This document shows positions 23,884-32,978 of a stretch of DNA of 64,000 nt, piece by piece (the stretch's first letter is position 1; each line of letters opens with the position of its first letter). The notes beneath the pieces are model-generated. The model was not told the DNA's origin. It ran no database searches and saw nothing but the letters and a program-made list of their open reading frames with translations. Made by a program: the position numbers and the translations under genes. The stretch is from Lysobacteraceae bacterium (GTDB lineage: Bacteria > Bdellovibrionota > UBA1018 > JAGTJX01), in NCBI GenBank assembly GCA_023657465.1, contig JAGTJX010000001.1, positions 834,358 through 898,357 on the forward strand, written 5' to 3'.

Positions 23884-25146
23884 TTAGACTTCCTGGATGT
23901 TTTTTTCTACTTCCACAGTAAGAATTCTTCTGTCTGTCGAAGATTTGACGGTGAAGCGAAGGCTTCCTTCTGGAGTATCGAAGTAAAGCTCCTCACCACC
24001 GTTAGGAATGTGACCAAACTGTAAAAGAAGGAATCCAGCAAGAGTTCCATATTCACCTTCTGGGATTTCGAGTCTTAATTGTTCATTAATCTGAGCTATT
24101 TCGATTTTGGCTTCGACGATCCAGTGATTGTCTTGGATGGTTTTGAAGAGCGACTGCTCTACATCGTATTCATCCTGAATCTCGCCTACGAGTTCTTCCA
24201 AGATGTCTTCGAGAGTGAGCACACCTACTGCACCACCGTATTCATCGACGACAACCATCATTTCATTCACGGGGTCTCTCATCATGGAGAGGAGATCATC
24301 TAGTCCTTGTGTTTCTGCAACGTATTGAGCCTGCGTAATGAGCTTAATGATAGGTGGTCTCACTTGGAGGTGTTGCATGAGATCGTTGATCCTGAGAATA
24401 CCTACAATGTTATCAATACGATTCTTATATACTGGAATTCTGGAATGGAGGTGCTGCCTGAAGATCGCAAGAGCTTCATCAAACGTAGCATTCTCAGAAA
24501 TCGCATCTACTTTCACGAGTGGAATGAGTGCGTGCTTAGCTTCCGTGTCCTTGAAATCAAAGATACGCTTAATCATCTTACGTTCCGAAGTACTGATGTC
24601 TGCTTCCTTCTTTCCTTGAGTGATGAGTGAGTGAAGCTCATCGCGGGTCGTGTGCTTCTTGGGTGAGAAGAAAGTCTCTAATGTACGACTGAGTTTCGTG
24701 ATCCTGCTTGAGTAGAACGAAAGAATAAAAGTAAACGGATAGAAGATCCAAAAACAAAATTGAATGAGATAAGAAACAATGGGTGCAAGTCGGCTAGCGT
24801 GCTTCTGTGCGATAGACTTAGGAATCAACTCACCTATTAATACGATGAGAGGTGAGGAGACCAAAATCGCTAGAATCTCACCGTGCTCAGGATAGCGATT
24901 GAGAAAATAAATGGTGAAGAGAGAAGAAAGTGCGATCACGCAAAAGCTATTCACTAAAAGAGTGGTAGAGAAAATACGTTCAGGATGAGCGAGCAGGCTC
25001 TGAGCGATCTTGGCTCCTGAGTGACCCTTCTTTGCGAGTTGCTGGAGCTTCAACCTATCAGAAGAAAGAAGTGCAATCTCAGCACCTGAGAAACAACCTT
25101 CAATGAGGAGTAGCGGAATGGCAAAGAGTAGTTCCATTGCATTCAT
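23884..25146 (-). CDS. CNNM/CBS-pair membrane protein (HlyC/CorC family)
   Basis: The 420-residue protein has an N-terminal DUF21/CNNM membrane domain (about 1-180, 'IEGCFSGAEIALLSSDRLKL'), a CBS pair (about 200-320; 'RIPVYKNRIDNIVGILRIND', 'VVDEYGGAVGVLTLEDILEE') and a C-terminal CorC_HlyC domain (about 340-418; 'EYGTLAGFLLLQFGHIP'). Family members transport or regulate Mg2+ and related ions. It is paired with a close relative upstream, overlapping by 4 bases; this copy is the longer one and has the complete C-terminal domain. Confidence 0.85.
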   Translation of the reverse strand: MNAMELLFAIPLLLIEGCFSGAEIALLSSDRLKLQQLAKKGHSGAKIAQSLLAHPERIFSTTLLVNSFCVIALSSLFTIYFLNRYPEHGEILAILVSSPLIVLIGELIPKSIAQKHASRLAPIVSYLIQFCFWIFYPFTFILSFYSSRITKLSRTLETFFSPKKHTTRDELHSLITQGKKEADISTSERKMIKRIFDFKDTEAKHALIPLVKVDAISENATFDEALAIFRQHLHSRIPVYKNRIDNIVGILRINDLMQHLQVRPPIIKLITQAQYVAETQGLDDLLSMMRDPVNEMMVVVDEYGGAVGVLTLEDILEELVGEIQDEYDVEQSLFKTIQDNHWIVEAKIEIAQINEQLRLEIPEGEYGTLAGFLLLQFGHIPNGGEELYFDTPEGSLRFTVKSSTDRRILTVEVEKNIQEV

Positions 25147-26156
25147 GACAGAATATCCTCAAACAATTCTGTGAGAACGTCTTTCATTGTGACGATGCCA
25201 ATCGTTTTGTTTTGGCTCACATCTTTCACTACAGCCATGTGGGTTTTGGACTGCCTCAACTGTCTGAAGAGAGTGTTGATCTGCATGTCAGGCGCAACAG
25301 TGAGTGGAGAGCGCATCCATCCTGTGATGGGTTGTTTGCTGCTGGTTTGAAACTCAGGATTGAGAAGTAAGTCCTTCTTGTAAACAATTCCCACAATGTC
25401 CTTGCCAGAGACGACAGGAATTCTGGAGTAGGATGAGTTCAGAATCTGCTGAACTGCTTCACCTAGTGTTATCTCTGATGAAAGCGTAAAAGTCTTCGCT
25501 ATTGGGATGGATATTTCTGAAACAGTGGTGTCATCGAGTTCAAACACATTCTTAATGAGTTCTAGCTCCGCTTTCTCGATGCTTCCTTCTTCATGCCCCT
25601 GTTCAACGAGAGTTAAAAACTCATCTTCTCTAATGACGTGCTTCTCTTTCTTACTAGGAGCGCTATCTCGCTTAGGGAAGAGCATCCATCTCAGTGGTTT
25701 CATGAATTGATAGAGAGAGTAAAGTGGGTGAGTCACCAGTGGTGCAACTAAGAAGTTGAGCTTAGCGCCTAGTGCCTTAGGCGTCATCTCGCAGAGAAGA
25801 AGAACGATAGGGCCAGTGATGAGTACGCCTTCTGCGAGTTGAATGAACCAAATGGGGTAGCTTGCGGCTAGAGTCATAGGAAGAATACTCTCATGCATCG
25901 TCCATCTATGAGCGACGTTCTCAGCAATGATAGCGGAGAGAGTGATGTTAACGAGTTCGTTAGTCAGGAGAAGAGACAAGAGCAGTCCTGGTGGATCAGA
26001 TAAGAGTTCTCTTACCTTCCGATGAGCGGACTTGTACTTGTCTTTTAAGGTTCTCAGTTGGAATCGCGAAAGACTGAACAGCGCGACTTCTGAGCCTGAT
26101 AAAAAACCAGAAATACTAATGAGAATAATGCAAATACCTAATTGGAATGCATTCAC
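25143..26156 (-). CDS. CNNM/CBS membrane protein lacking the CorC_HlyC domain
   Basis: The 337-residue protein starts with GTG at 26156. It has the DUF21/CNNM membrane domain ('ISGFLSGSEVALFSLSRFQL' near 15-34, further helices to about 155) and a CBS pair ('SRIPVVSGKDIVGIVYKKDL', 'MAVVKDVSQNKTIGIVTMKD'), but ends after the CBS pair without the C-terminal CorC_HlyC domain present in its neighbour. The two may form a heteromeric transporter. It lies 15 bases after the lon stop, so it is probably in the lon transcript. Confidence 0.85.
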   Translation of the reverse strand: MNAFQLGICIILISISGFLSGSEVALFSLSRFQLRTLKDKYKSAHRKVRELLSDPPGLLLSLLLTNELVNITLSAIIAENVAHRWTMHESILPMTLAASYPIWFIQLAEGVLITGPIVLLLCEMTPKALGAKLNFLVAPLVTHPLYSLYQFMKPLRWMLFPKRDSAPSKKEKHVIREDEFLTLVEQGHEEGSIEKAELELIKNVFELDDTTVSEISIPIAKTFTLSSEITLGEAVQQILNSSYSRIPVVSGKDIVGIVYKKDLLLNPEFQTSSKQPITGWMRSPLTVAPDMQINTLFRQLRQSKTHMAVVKDVSQNKTIGIVTMKDVLTELFEDILS

Positions 26157-26171
26157 AATTGTAGAATCAGT

Positions 26172-28634
26172 TTACGCTTTTTTGAGTGCTTTTGCAGCAA
26201 CTGGATTTCCAGCTCCTGCAGCAAGACCCCCGCGTCTTCGGCCGGTACGAGGTGTTCCGCTACCTTTGGTCTTGTTACCATTGGTATCCAGCTTATGAGA
26301 GAGCGCTACTTCTAGTACTTCATCAATTGTTTTTACAGGGACGAAAGTAAGAGCGTTTCTTACTTCTTCTGGGATGTCTTCGAGTTCCTTCTTGTTCTTG
26401 TCAGGAATGATAATGGTTTTGATGCCATGTCTCATTGCTGCAAGGGACTTCTCCTTCAATCCGCCGATCGGGAGCACGCGTCCGGTGAGAGTGATCTCGC
26501 CAGTCATTGCAACGTCTTTGCGAATCGCGATTCCAGTCAGCTTCGAAATCATCGCTGTCGCCATGGTGATACCTGCCGAAGGACCATCTTTTGGGACAGC
26601 GCCTGCTGGAAAGTGAACATGGATATCGGTATTAGAGAACACATCGTCATTGATACCAAAGTCAGCAGAACGAGACTTAATGAGACCGAGAGCTGCTTGT
26701 GCAGATTCCTTCATCACATCTCCGAGTTGTCCTGTGAGAATGATGCCACCTTTGCCTTTCATCGTTGTTGTCTCCACGTAGAGAATTTCTCCACCTACAG
26801 AAGTCCAAGCTAGACCGGTAGCGATTCCGATTTCGTCATGCTCTTGTTCTTCCTCACGACTGTAAGGAGCTGGGCCTAAGAATTTGAAAACCATATCAGG
26901 AGTGACTGTAGTTTTCACAGTTTTGCCTTCAGCTACTTGGCGAGCAGTTTTTCTGCAAACCGTTGCAACTAAACGCTCCAAGTTTCTGAGACCCGCTTCA
27001 CGAGTATACTGAGACACTATTGTTTTAGTTGCTTCTGGTTGAATTTCTATTTGTTCGTTCTTCAAACCGTTTTCAACTATTTGCTTTGGAATCAAATATT
27101 TGTTCGTGATGAAAAACTTCTCTTCTTCTGTGTATCCAGAGAGTTGAATGATCTCCATACGATCTCTTAATGCAGATGGAATCGTGTCGAGATTATTACA
27201 AGTCGCGATGAACATGATGTTTGAAAGATCAAACGGTAAGTTCAAGTAGTGATCGCGGAAAGAAAAATTCTGCTCTGGATCGAGAACTTCAAGGAGAGCT
27301 GCAGAAGGATCGCCTCTGAAGTCATTACCAAGTTTATCGATTTCGTCGAGAACGAATACAGGATTGTTTGTTCCTGCTTGTTTCAATCCTTGAGCCACAC
27401 GTCCTGGCATCGCACCGACGTAGGTACGTCTGTGACCACGGATTTCTGCTTCGTCTTTGACACCGCCTAGTGAAATTCTGACAAATTCTCGCCCCATGGC
27501 TCTCGCAATAGAGCGCCCGAGAGAGGTTTTACCCACACCTGGAGGACCTGCGAAACAAAGGATTGGACCCTTCATTTTGTCTTTCAATTTTCTAACTGCC
27601 AAATATTCTAAGATACGCTCTTTGATTTTGAGAAGATTGTAATGATCTTCATCCAAAATCTTCTTAGCGTGTGTGAGGTCGAGGCTGTCTGGAGTTGATT
27701 TGCTCCAAGGCATATCGACTAACCAATCAATATATGTACGGAGCATGGAAGCTTCTGAAGCTTCTGGATGCATGCGCTCCAAACGTGTCAGTTGCTTGAG
27801 AGCTTCGGTTTCAACTTCCGGTGGCATTTTTGCGTTAGCAAGCTTGCCGCGAAGATCTTCCATCTCTTCGCCTTTAGGATCTTGATCACCTAATTCACTC
27901 TTAATGGCGCGGATCTGTTCACGGAGGTAATACTCCTTCTGAGACTTAGTCATCTCATCTTTTGCTTGTGAACGAATCTTTGCTTGGAGTGAGAGTACTT
28001 CGATTTCTTTCTGTAAGAATTCTTGTACTTTCTTCAAACGAGAAATCGGGTCGAGAGTTTCCAGAATATCTTGTGCATCCGAAACTTTGAGTCCGATATT
28101 AGAAGCAACGAGATCAGCTAATCTGCCACACTCATTGATATCATCTAGAACCATTAGAATATCGGGTGAGAGGACTTTTCCTAGAGCGATGACTTTTTCA
28201 AGCATCTCTCTTGTCATTCTCATCATTGCTTCTGTTTCTGGATTCTTAGTTTCTGATAAATCTTCAATACGTTCAACACGAGCTGTGAAATACGGAGTAG
28301 TTTGTGTGAACTCTTTGATACGTGCTTTGCATAAACCTTGGGTTAGAATTTTCACGCGACCGTCTGGGAGCTTTCTCATTCGCAAAATCATCGCTACGGT
28401 GCCAGTTTCATAAATAGCTTCTGGTGCAGGATGTTCGTCTCGGATGTCTTTCTGGCTCGCCAATAAAATCAAACGATCTGTGTTGCCTAAACTTTCCTCT
28501 ACACTGCGGATAGAAGTGTCTCTACCTACAAATAATGGAATTATCATGTATGGAAATACGACTATGTCCCGAACCGGGAGCATGGGGAGAACTTCTGGTA
28601 TTTCAATCTGTTCGCCTTCGTAGTTAGTTACCAT
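26172..28634 (-). CDS. lon: ATP-dependent protease Lon (LonA)
   Basis: The 820-residue LonA has an N-terminal substrate-binding domain (about 10-210, 'LPMLPVRDIVVFPYMIIPLF'), AAA+ module with Walker A 'GPPGVGKT' (363-370) and 'FVLDEIDKLGNDFRGDPSA', and a protease domain with catalytic Ser686 in 'KDGPSAG' and Lys729 in 'GGLKEK'. Spacing matches E. coli Ser679/Lys722. A basic Gly/Arg/Ala-rich tail of about 35 residues extends the usual C-terminus. GGAGG precedes the ATG. It degrades misfolded and regulatory proteins in the cytosol. An 80-base gap (28635-28714) separates it from pgeF and may hold its own promoter; none is clear. Confidence 0.95.
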   Translation of the reverse strand: MVTNYEGEQIEIPEVLPMLPVRDIVVFPYMIIPLFVGRDTSIRSVEESLGNTDRLILLASQKDIRDEHPAPEAIYETGTVAMILRMRKLPDGRVKILTQGLCKARIKEFTQTTPYFTARVERIEDLSETKNPETEAMMRMTREMLEKVIALGKVLSPDILMVLDDINECGRLADLVASNIGLKVSDAQDILETLDPISRLKKVQEFLQKEIEVLSLQAKIRSQAKDEMTKSQKEYYLREQIRAIKSELGDQDPKGEEMEDLRGKLANAKMPPEVETEALKQLTRLERMHPEASEASMLRTYIDWLVDMPWSKSTPDSLDLTHAKKILDEDHYNLLKIKERILEYLAVRKLKDKMKGPILCFAGPPGVGKTSLGRSIARAMGREFVRISLGGVKDEAEIRGHRRTYVGAMPGRVAQGLKQAGTNNPVFVLDEIDKLGNDFRGDPSAALLEVLDPEQNFSFRDHYLNLPFDLSNIMFIATCNNLDTIPSALRDRMEIIQLSGYTEEEKFFITNKYLIPKQIVENGLKNEQIEIQPEATKTIVSQYTREAGLRNLERLVATVCRKTARQVAEGKTVKTTVTPDMVFKFLGPAPYSREEEQEHDEIGIATGLAWTSVGGEILYVETTTMKGKGGIILTGQLGDVMKESAQAALGLIKSRSADFGINDDVFSNTDIHVHFPAGAVPKDGPSAGITMATAMISKLTGIAIRKDVAMTGEITLTGRVLPIGGLKEKSLAAMRHGIKTIIIPDKNKKELEDIPEEVRNALTFVPVKTIDEVLEVALSHKLDTNGNKTKGSGTPRTGRRRGGLAAGAGNPVAAKALKKA

Positions 28635-28714
28635 TCCGCGTCTGCCTCCAAATGTTGCTATTGAACTGATCGGAGCTATGAGAGGACGTCTTGAGGGATT
28701 TCTCTTACCCTAAG

Positions 28715-29377
28715 CTATTGATTCTGCAGTTGAATGAGAGTGTACTGTCTGACACCCGTTCCATCGCGTCTATATGAGGCGTATTTCCAATTTTTTGACT
28801 CATTGTTAAGAGTGCATTTCGTACACTCACGGATGATTTCTACAGCGGAAAATCCCAGTTTTTCAAGCTCGAGTGCATGAATTTTTTGCAAATCGAGATG
28901 ACGGTGAGTAGGCGTAATTATTTTTTTTGGTAGTTCACTAAATGTGGATTGAAAATCGTAAAATAAATCTTCGCCTACCTCATAACAGCATGGGCCAATG
29001 GCAGGACCGATCCATGCTTTGAGTTCCTGCGGCTGTATTTTGTATTCGCGAGTCAGTGTGGACTGGATCCAACTCGATAGAATCCTAGCTTTCGTCCCTT
29101 TCCAGCCTGCGTGAAAAGCGCCAATGAATTGACGTGTCTCTGATCCAATGAGAATCGGAACGCAATCTGCGGTCACTACTCCGATAGGAATTCCCAGTTG
29201 AGTAGTGACGAGTCCGTCCGTGTCGCCGCAGTTTTGATTCTGAGAATCAACCCTGACTACATTCACACCGTGAGTTTGTTTCCATGTTGGTTTGAGCGCA
29301 TCCCAAATTGTCTTGAAGGGAGCAGGTATGGGATCTGTGAGAGTACCAAATCCAGTAATGAGCTTAGCCTGAGACAT
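28715..29377 (-). CDS. pgeF: Peptidoglycan editing factor PgeF (YfiH/LACC1 family)
   Basis: The 220-residue protein has the Cu-oxidase_4/YfiH signature blocks 'GDTDGLVTTQLGIPIGVV' with 'TADCVPILIG', 'GAFHAGWKGTKARI' and 'WIGPAIGPCCYEVGED', carrying the conserved Cys and His metal/active residues. In E. coli PgeF keeps non-alanine residues out of peptidoglycan precursors; relatives have purine nucleoside activities. It overlaps rluD by 14 bases, a conserved rluD-pgeF arrangement in many bacteria, which supports the call. Confidence 0.88.
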   Translation of the reverse strand: MSQAKLITGFGTLTDPIPAPFKTIWDALKPTWKQTHGVNVVRVDSQNQNCGDTDGLVTTQLGIPIGVVTADCVPILIGSETRQFIGAFHAGWKGTKARILSSWIQSTLTREYKIQPQELKAWIGPAIGPCCYEVGEDLFYDFQSTFSELPKKIITPTHRHLDLQKIHALELEKLGFSAVEIIRECTKCTLNNESKNWKYASYRRDGTGVRQYTLIQLQNQ

Positions 29378-30371
29378 AGTGTGTTTTTAATTCTAATAGC
29401 AAATCTCTAAAATGTTGATGGGGTTCTGCATCAATTTTAATCGAAACTCCCGTAATGGGGTGTGCGAATCCAATAGTACGAGCATGAAGGGCTTGTCCTG
29501 TGAGGTTTCGGACTTTCTCTAAGATCCTGGGTGGAACCGCTCTCGGTGTGCCATAAACTTGATCGCCCATGATGGGAAGCTTGAGGTGATTCAGATGCAC
29601 ACGCACTTGATGTGTTCGTCCTGTCTCGAGACGACATTCCATCCATGAACCAAAAGGTGACTTACCAGGCTCAGCATATCTTTGTTTTGATTGAGCATAG
29701 GTGGTAGCAGTTTTTCCACCAGTGGGTAGAACTGCAATTTTTTTTCTGTCAGCGGGATGTCGTCCTAGCTGAGTTTGGATTTTCATCATATCCGTTTGAA
29801 TAGGTGCTCCGTAGCAAATAGCCCAGTAGACACGTTCGATATCATGCTTGGCAAAAACTTCTGCAAGCTTCTGGTGTGCTTGATCGGTTTTCGTAATGAC
29901 GAGACTTCCTGAAGTGTACTTGTCGAGTCGATGAATGATTCCTGGTCTGTAGACTCCGCCAATCTGACTGAGCTTGCCGAAATGGTGAAGGAGTCCATGT
30001 ACAAGTGTAGGTCCCGTATCCGTATCGCTGGGGTGAACACTGATTCCAGGAGGCTTATTGATGATCGCTAGATGCTCATCCTCATAGAGAATCTCTAAGT
30101 TCATCGGAATGGGAGAGAGACTCATCTCACGACTTGGCGGAATAAAGATTTCAATTGTATCTCCTGCCGAAACTTTTACAGACGATCTAGCTACCTCACC
30201 ATTTACTTTCACGAGGCCTTCATCGATCCAGTTCTGGAAGCGACTTCGCGTGATGGGAATTCCTGGGTTCTGTTCAGTGAAGAGTTTAGGAACTATGTGA
30301 TCAAGTCTAGATTCATGCTCGTCACGATCGAGAGTGTGTTTCCAGGAGGAGCTCAAAATTTTTCCGGACAA
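29364..30371 (-). CDS. rluD: RluD-type 23S rRNA pseudouridine synthase
   Basis: The 335-residue protein has an N-terminal S4 RNA-binding domain (about 18-80, 'RLDHIVPKL', 'VKVNGEVARSSVKVSAGD') and a PseudoU_synth_2 catalytic domain with 'GIIHRLDKYTSGSLVITKTD', where Asp in HRLD is the catalytic residue, plus 'RLETGRTHQVRVHLNHL'. It probably modifies helix 69 of 23S rRNA, as RluD does. It overlaps the J-like/RodZ-like gene at its 5' side by 19 bases and pgeF at its 3' side. Confidence 0.92.
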   Translation of the reverse strand: MSGKILSSSWKHTLDRDEHESRLDHIVPKLFTEQNPGIPITRSRFQNWIDEGLVKVNGEVARSSVKVSAGDTIEIFIPPSREMSLSPIPMNLEILYEDEHLAIINKPPGISVHPSDTDTGPTLVHGLLHHFGKLSQIGGVYRPGIIHRLDKYTSGSLVITKTDQAHQKLAEVFAKHDIERVYWAICYGAPIQTDMMKIQTQLGRHPADRKKIAVLPTGGKTATTYAQSKQRYAEPGKSPFGSWMECRLETGRTHQVRVHLNHLKLPIMGDQVYGTPRAVPPRILEKVRNLTGQALHARTIGFAHPITGVSIKIDAEPHQHFRDLLLELKTHYVSG

Positions 30372-31168
30372 GTCGTTTTATAGCGATCTAAGTAGGCGCT
30401 AATGACTCTCTCGTGAGGAAGTTTGAGCTTGCGACAGATCTGCATGAGGAAGCCTCTCAAGAACACAGGCGCTGGTAACTTCTTAAATAGATCGCTCTCA
30501 ATTGCCACAATGTAGGGTTTACTCACTCTGCTAAATGCCGCTAATTCATCAATGGAGATGCCTAGAGTTTCTCTTGTTCTACGAATGAAATCACCCGACC
30601 ATTCAGTCTCTCTTTCGAGTTCAAGTTGAAAGTTGGCTATGTCGATGACAGAGTGAATATTCTTGTCGTAATGGGGAGGAGAGACCTTCACTTGTGTAGG
30701 TACATCCAAGAAGTTCTGAGGAGTTGGCGCTTCCGATGATGAAGTCCCCAATGTTGCAGTCCCCAATGTTGCAGTCATAGACGGCAATTCGAAATGAGTA
30801 GGTGGAGCGATGAGAAGATCGTCTGTAGTCTCTGAAATATCCATTGGAGGAACACGGTCAATCGAAACCACTTTAGATTCTGAAGATGGGTGAGTCGAGG
30901 GAGAAGAAAGATCTAAAGTAGCTGGAATGAGACCATTCTCAAGATCGTACTGACGTTTTTTCTCAGGGTTTGAAAGGATCTCGAGACCTTCTTCTAGGCG
31001 CTTGAGTAGAAACTCAACATCTTCTTGGCTAACAATAGAATAAGTGGCCACGCTGTCTTTGCTGTAAGCGTCTTTCATTCTCAAATAAGCTCTTTTGATT
31101 TCTGTCGTAGAGGCAGAGGGGCTTATTTCTAAAAGATCGTAATAAGTTTGTTGTTCAGTGAGAAACAT
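30353..31168 (-). CDS. J-like domain (no HPD) fused to RodZ-like HTH
   Basis: The 271-residue protein starts with a DnaJ-like helical domain (about 5-78: 'TYYDLLEISPSASTTEIKRA', 'LSNPEKKRQYDLENG') in which the Hsp70-activating HPD motif is absent; the loop reads 'KDAYSKDSVATYS'. A Ser/Thr/Pro-rich linker (about 80-175) carries a duplicated ATLGT from a 15-bp tandem repeat at 30743-30772. The C-terminus (about 190-265) is a HTH_25/RodZ-type domain ('TRETLGISIDELAAFSRVSK'). No membrane helix is present, unlike RodZ. It follows the FlhG/MinD-like ATPase by 12 bases. It is probably a cytosolic adaptor or regulator. Confidence 0.7.
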   Translation of the reverse strand: MFLTEQQTYYDLLEISPSASTTEIKRAYLRMKDAYSKDSVATYSIVSQEDVEFLLKRLEEGLEILSNPEKKRQYDLENGLIPATLDLSSPSTHPSSESKVVSIDRVPPMDISETTDDLLIAPPTHFELPSMTATLGTATLGTSSSEAPTPQNFLDVPTQVKVSPPHYDKNIHSVIDIANFQLELERETEWSGDFIRRTRETLGISIDELAAFSRVSKPYIVAIESDLFKKLPAPVFLRGFLMQICRKLKLPHERVISAYLDRYKTTCPEKF

Positions 31169-31180
31169 TTGCTCATCATA

Positions 31181-32203
31181 TTAAGCCAAAAAAGACGGGA
31201 CTTGTCTACGGTTGTTGAGCAAGTAGTGTGTCATACGCTCTATACTCGCAACTAACCTGGAATGAGGGAATTCTGTCACTAGAGGTTTCTTCTTACGGAT
31301 AGCTTGCCAGACCGTATTGTCGTGATCTAAGTAGCCGACGTAATCCAAATCGATTCCGAAATATTTTTTACACACTGACTTAATCGAGAATCCAATATCA
31401 ATATCAGACTGAGTTCTTGACTGGTTGACTATGAGTTTGGGTGTGAATCTTTCGATTTCTTCTTTGAGTCGGGTCGCTGCTTCTGGATTCTTCTTACTCA
31501 CTTCTCTGAATAAGTCTGAAGGAGTACGGATCATACCATTCGGATTAGACTCCATGGCCATTTGAACAAGTGGAGTGATGTCTTTCAAGTGTGGGGACAT
31601 GAGGAGTCTGCGGTAGTATGAGCTCTTAATGAAACGGTATGCGTTTTCAATCGAAGTAGGTTCGGGTAGCAAGCAGACGATCCCCACATCAGCACATACA
31701 AAAAAATCTAGAGTATGGAATGTGGTACCTGCTCCTAAATCCAATACGACATAATCCGCATCGATCTGCCGAATTTGATTTACGAGATTTTGTTTCTTGG
31801 AGTCTTCAAGGTTTGCTACGTGAACAGCATCTTGGGCACCACTGATGATTTCTAAATTCGGGATTCCTGTTTTCACTAAACATTCATTGAGATGAGTTTG
31901 TCTTCCATTGAAGAAGTCACTGAGACTGAGCTTCGGCAAATCTATTCCAAGAAGTGTGTGTAAGTTTGCAGCACCAAGATCGAGGTCGAGAGCTGCTACT
32001 TTGTTTCCAGTTTTTGCTAGAGAAACTGCGAGACTTGAGGAGAGCATACTTTTACCAACGCCACCCTTACCGCCGCCGACTGCCCAGACTTGTTTGACTC
32101 TTGAGAATGAAGGTTTTGGAGTGCCATAGAACGGGTTGAAATCAGAGTGTTCGTCTGTTTGAATGGAAGGTTCTTGTCTGTCTGAAAAAGAATAGTGATC
32201 CAT
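31181..32203 (-). CDS. FlhG/MinD-type P-loop ATPase
   Basis: The 340-residue ParA-superfamily protein has deviant Walker A 'KGGVGKS' (46-52), 'VAALDLDLGAANLHTLLGI' and 'YVVLDLGAGTT'. It lacks the chromosome-partition context, and the ~40-residue N-terminal extension and the 'GAANLHTLLG' block resemble FlhG/YlxH, which sets flagellar number or position; MinD is the alternative. No flagellar genes are in the window. The upstream region to 32262 is shared with a divergent kinase-like gene; GAGGAC sits just before the ATG. Confidence 0.8.
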   Translation of the reverse strand: MDHYSFSDRQEPSIQTDEHSDFNPFYGTPKPSFSRVKQVWAVGGGKGGVGKSMLSSSLAVSLAKTGNKVAALDLDLGAANLHTLLGIDLPKLSLSDFFNGRQTHLNECLVKTGIPNLEIISGAQDAVHVANLEDSKKQNLVNQIRQIDADYVVLDLGAGTTFHTLDFFVCADVGIVCLLPEPTSIENAYRFIKSSYYRRLLMSPHLKDITPLVQMAMESNPNGMIRTPSDLFREVSKKNPEAATRLKEEIERFTPKLIVNQSRTQSDIDIGFSIKSVCKKYFGIDLDYVGYLDHDNTVWQAIRKKKPLVTEFPHSRLVASIERMTHYLLNNRRQVPSFLA

Positions 32204-32227
32204 GTCCTCATACTAGGATCATGATAT

Positions 32228-32256
32228 TTGGAATAATCGTCAAGTAGGCATATAAT
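32228..32256 (+). promoter_or_regulatory. Strong promoter, apparently leaderless
   Basis: TTGGAA (32228-32233) and TATAAT (32251-32256) are 17 bp apart. The expected start falls on or next to the A of the ATG at 32263, six bases after the -10, and no ribosome site is present. Confidence 0.7.
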
Positions 32257-32262
32257 GCTTTC

Positions 32263-32901
32263 ATGACCTTACATGTCAGGCATGAGCTCCATCTCACGAG
32301 AAAAGCATGGCATTTCTCAATGGGCGCTCTCATGGCGAATATTTATTACAACGGCATGAGTCGTGAGAATGCATTCAGTATTCTCACTCTTGCTTTCTCA
32401 GCTATTGTTTTCCTCGAGTGGTTCAGACTCAATGTGCCTCAGTTTAACGATTGGGCGATAAGATTATGGCGCCCTTTCATGAGGACTAATGAGATCGATC
32501 ATGTGAGTGGCACGCCATGGTACATTGCTTCTGCAGCAATTGTGATCGTGGTGTTCCCAAAGGAAATCGCACTTCTCACGATGCTCTACCTTGCATGCGG
32601 TGATCCCACTTCATCCATCATAGGAATCAAATACGGAAGCTACGGCCCAAGGTTTAAAGACGGTAAGTCGTGGATTGGAACCCTAGGTGGTGTTTTAGTT
32701 TGTGTATTGATTGGCTTATTTTTCTTCAGACACCTCTCGCATCATCTGACAACTTGGCTAGTGCTTTCGATCGGAAGTGGAATTTCAGGCGGAGCTGCGG
32801 AGCTTTTGCCACTTGATGTGGATGATAACTTTTCGATCCCACTGGTATCGGGCTTAGTGACTTGGATTTTGGCTGTGATTCTGGGAGTGTCAATCTTTTA
32901 G
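32263..32901 (+). CDS. Dolichol/phytol/diacylglycerol kinase-like CTP-dependent membrane enzyme
   Basis: The 212-residue polytopic protein resembles the SEC59/DGK1/phytol-kinase group. It has 'RKAWHFSMGALMANIYY' near the N-terminus and the nucleotide site 'LACGDPTSSIIGIKYG' then 'GKSWIGTLGGVLVC', corresponding to the GD.aAs..G....gKS.eG pattern. About six membrane helices are predicted by eye. It would phosphorylate a lipid alcohol using CTP; the substrate cannot be told. It is transcribed from its own leaderless-type promoter, divergent from the FlhG/MinD-like gene. Confidence 0.75.
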   Translation: MTLHVRHELHLTRKAWHFSMGALMANIYYNGMSRENAFSILTLAFSAIVFLEWFRLNVPQFNDWAIRLWRPFMRTNEIDHVSGTPWYIASAAIVIVVFPKEIALLTMLYLACGDPTSSIIGIKYGSYGPRFKDGKSWIGTLGGVLVCVLIGLFFFRHLSHHLTTWLVLSIGSGISGGAAELLPLDVDDNFSIPLVSGLVTWILAVILGVSIF

Positions 32902-32908
32902 ACACCCC
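32883..32908 (+). terminator. Hairpin over the stop codon of the kinase-like gene
   Basis: GGG-A-GTGTC (32883-32891) pairs with GACACCCC (32901-32908) around a 9-nt loop. It spans the TAG at 32899-32901. No T tract follows, so termination would be weak; it could instead protect the mRNA 3' end. Confidence 0.4.
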
Positions 32909-32978
32909 TGTCAGTATTTCAACATCTAGCGTCAATAACACCAATTAAATAGCATGTATTGATTTATAGCCCTCGGAG

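Noticed and set aside
24307-24630. Plus-strand frames inside the CNNM/CBS genes
   Set aside because: They overlap strongly supported conserved domains on the other strand.
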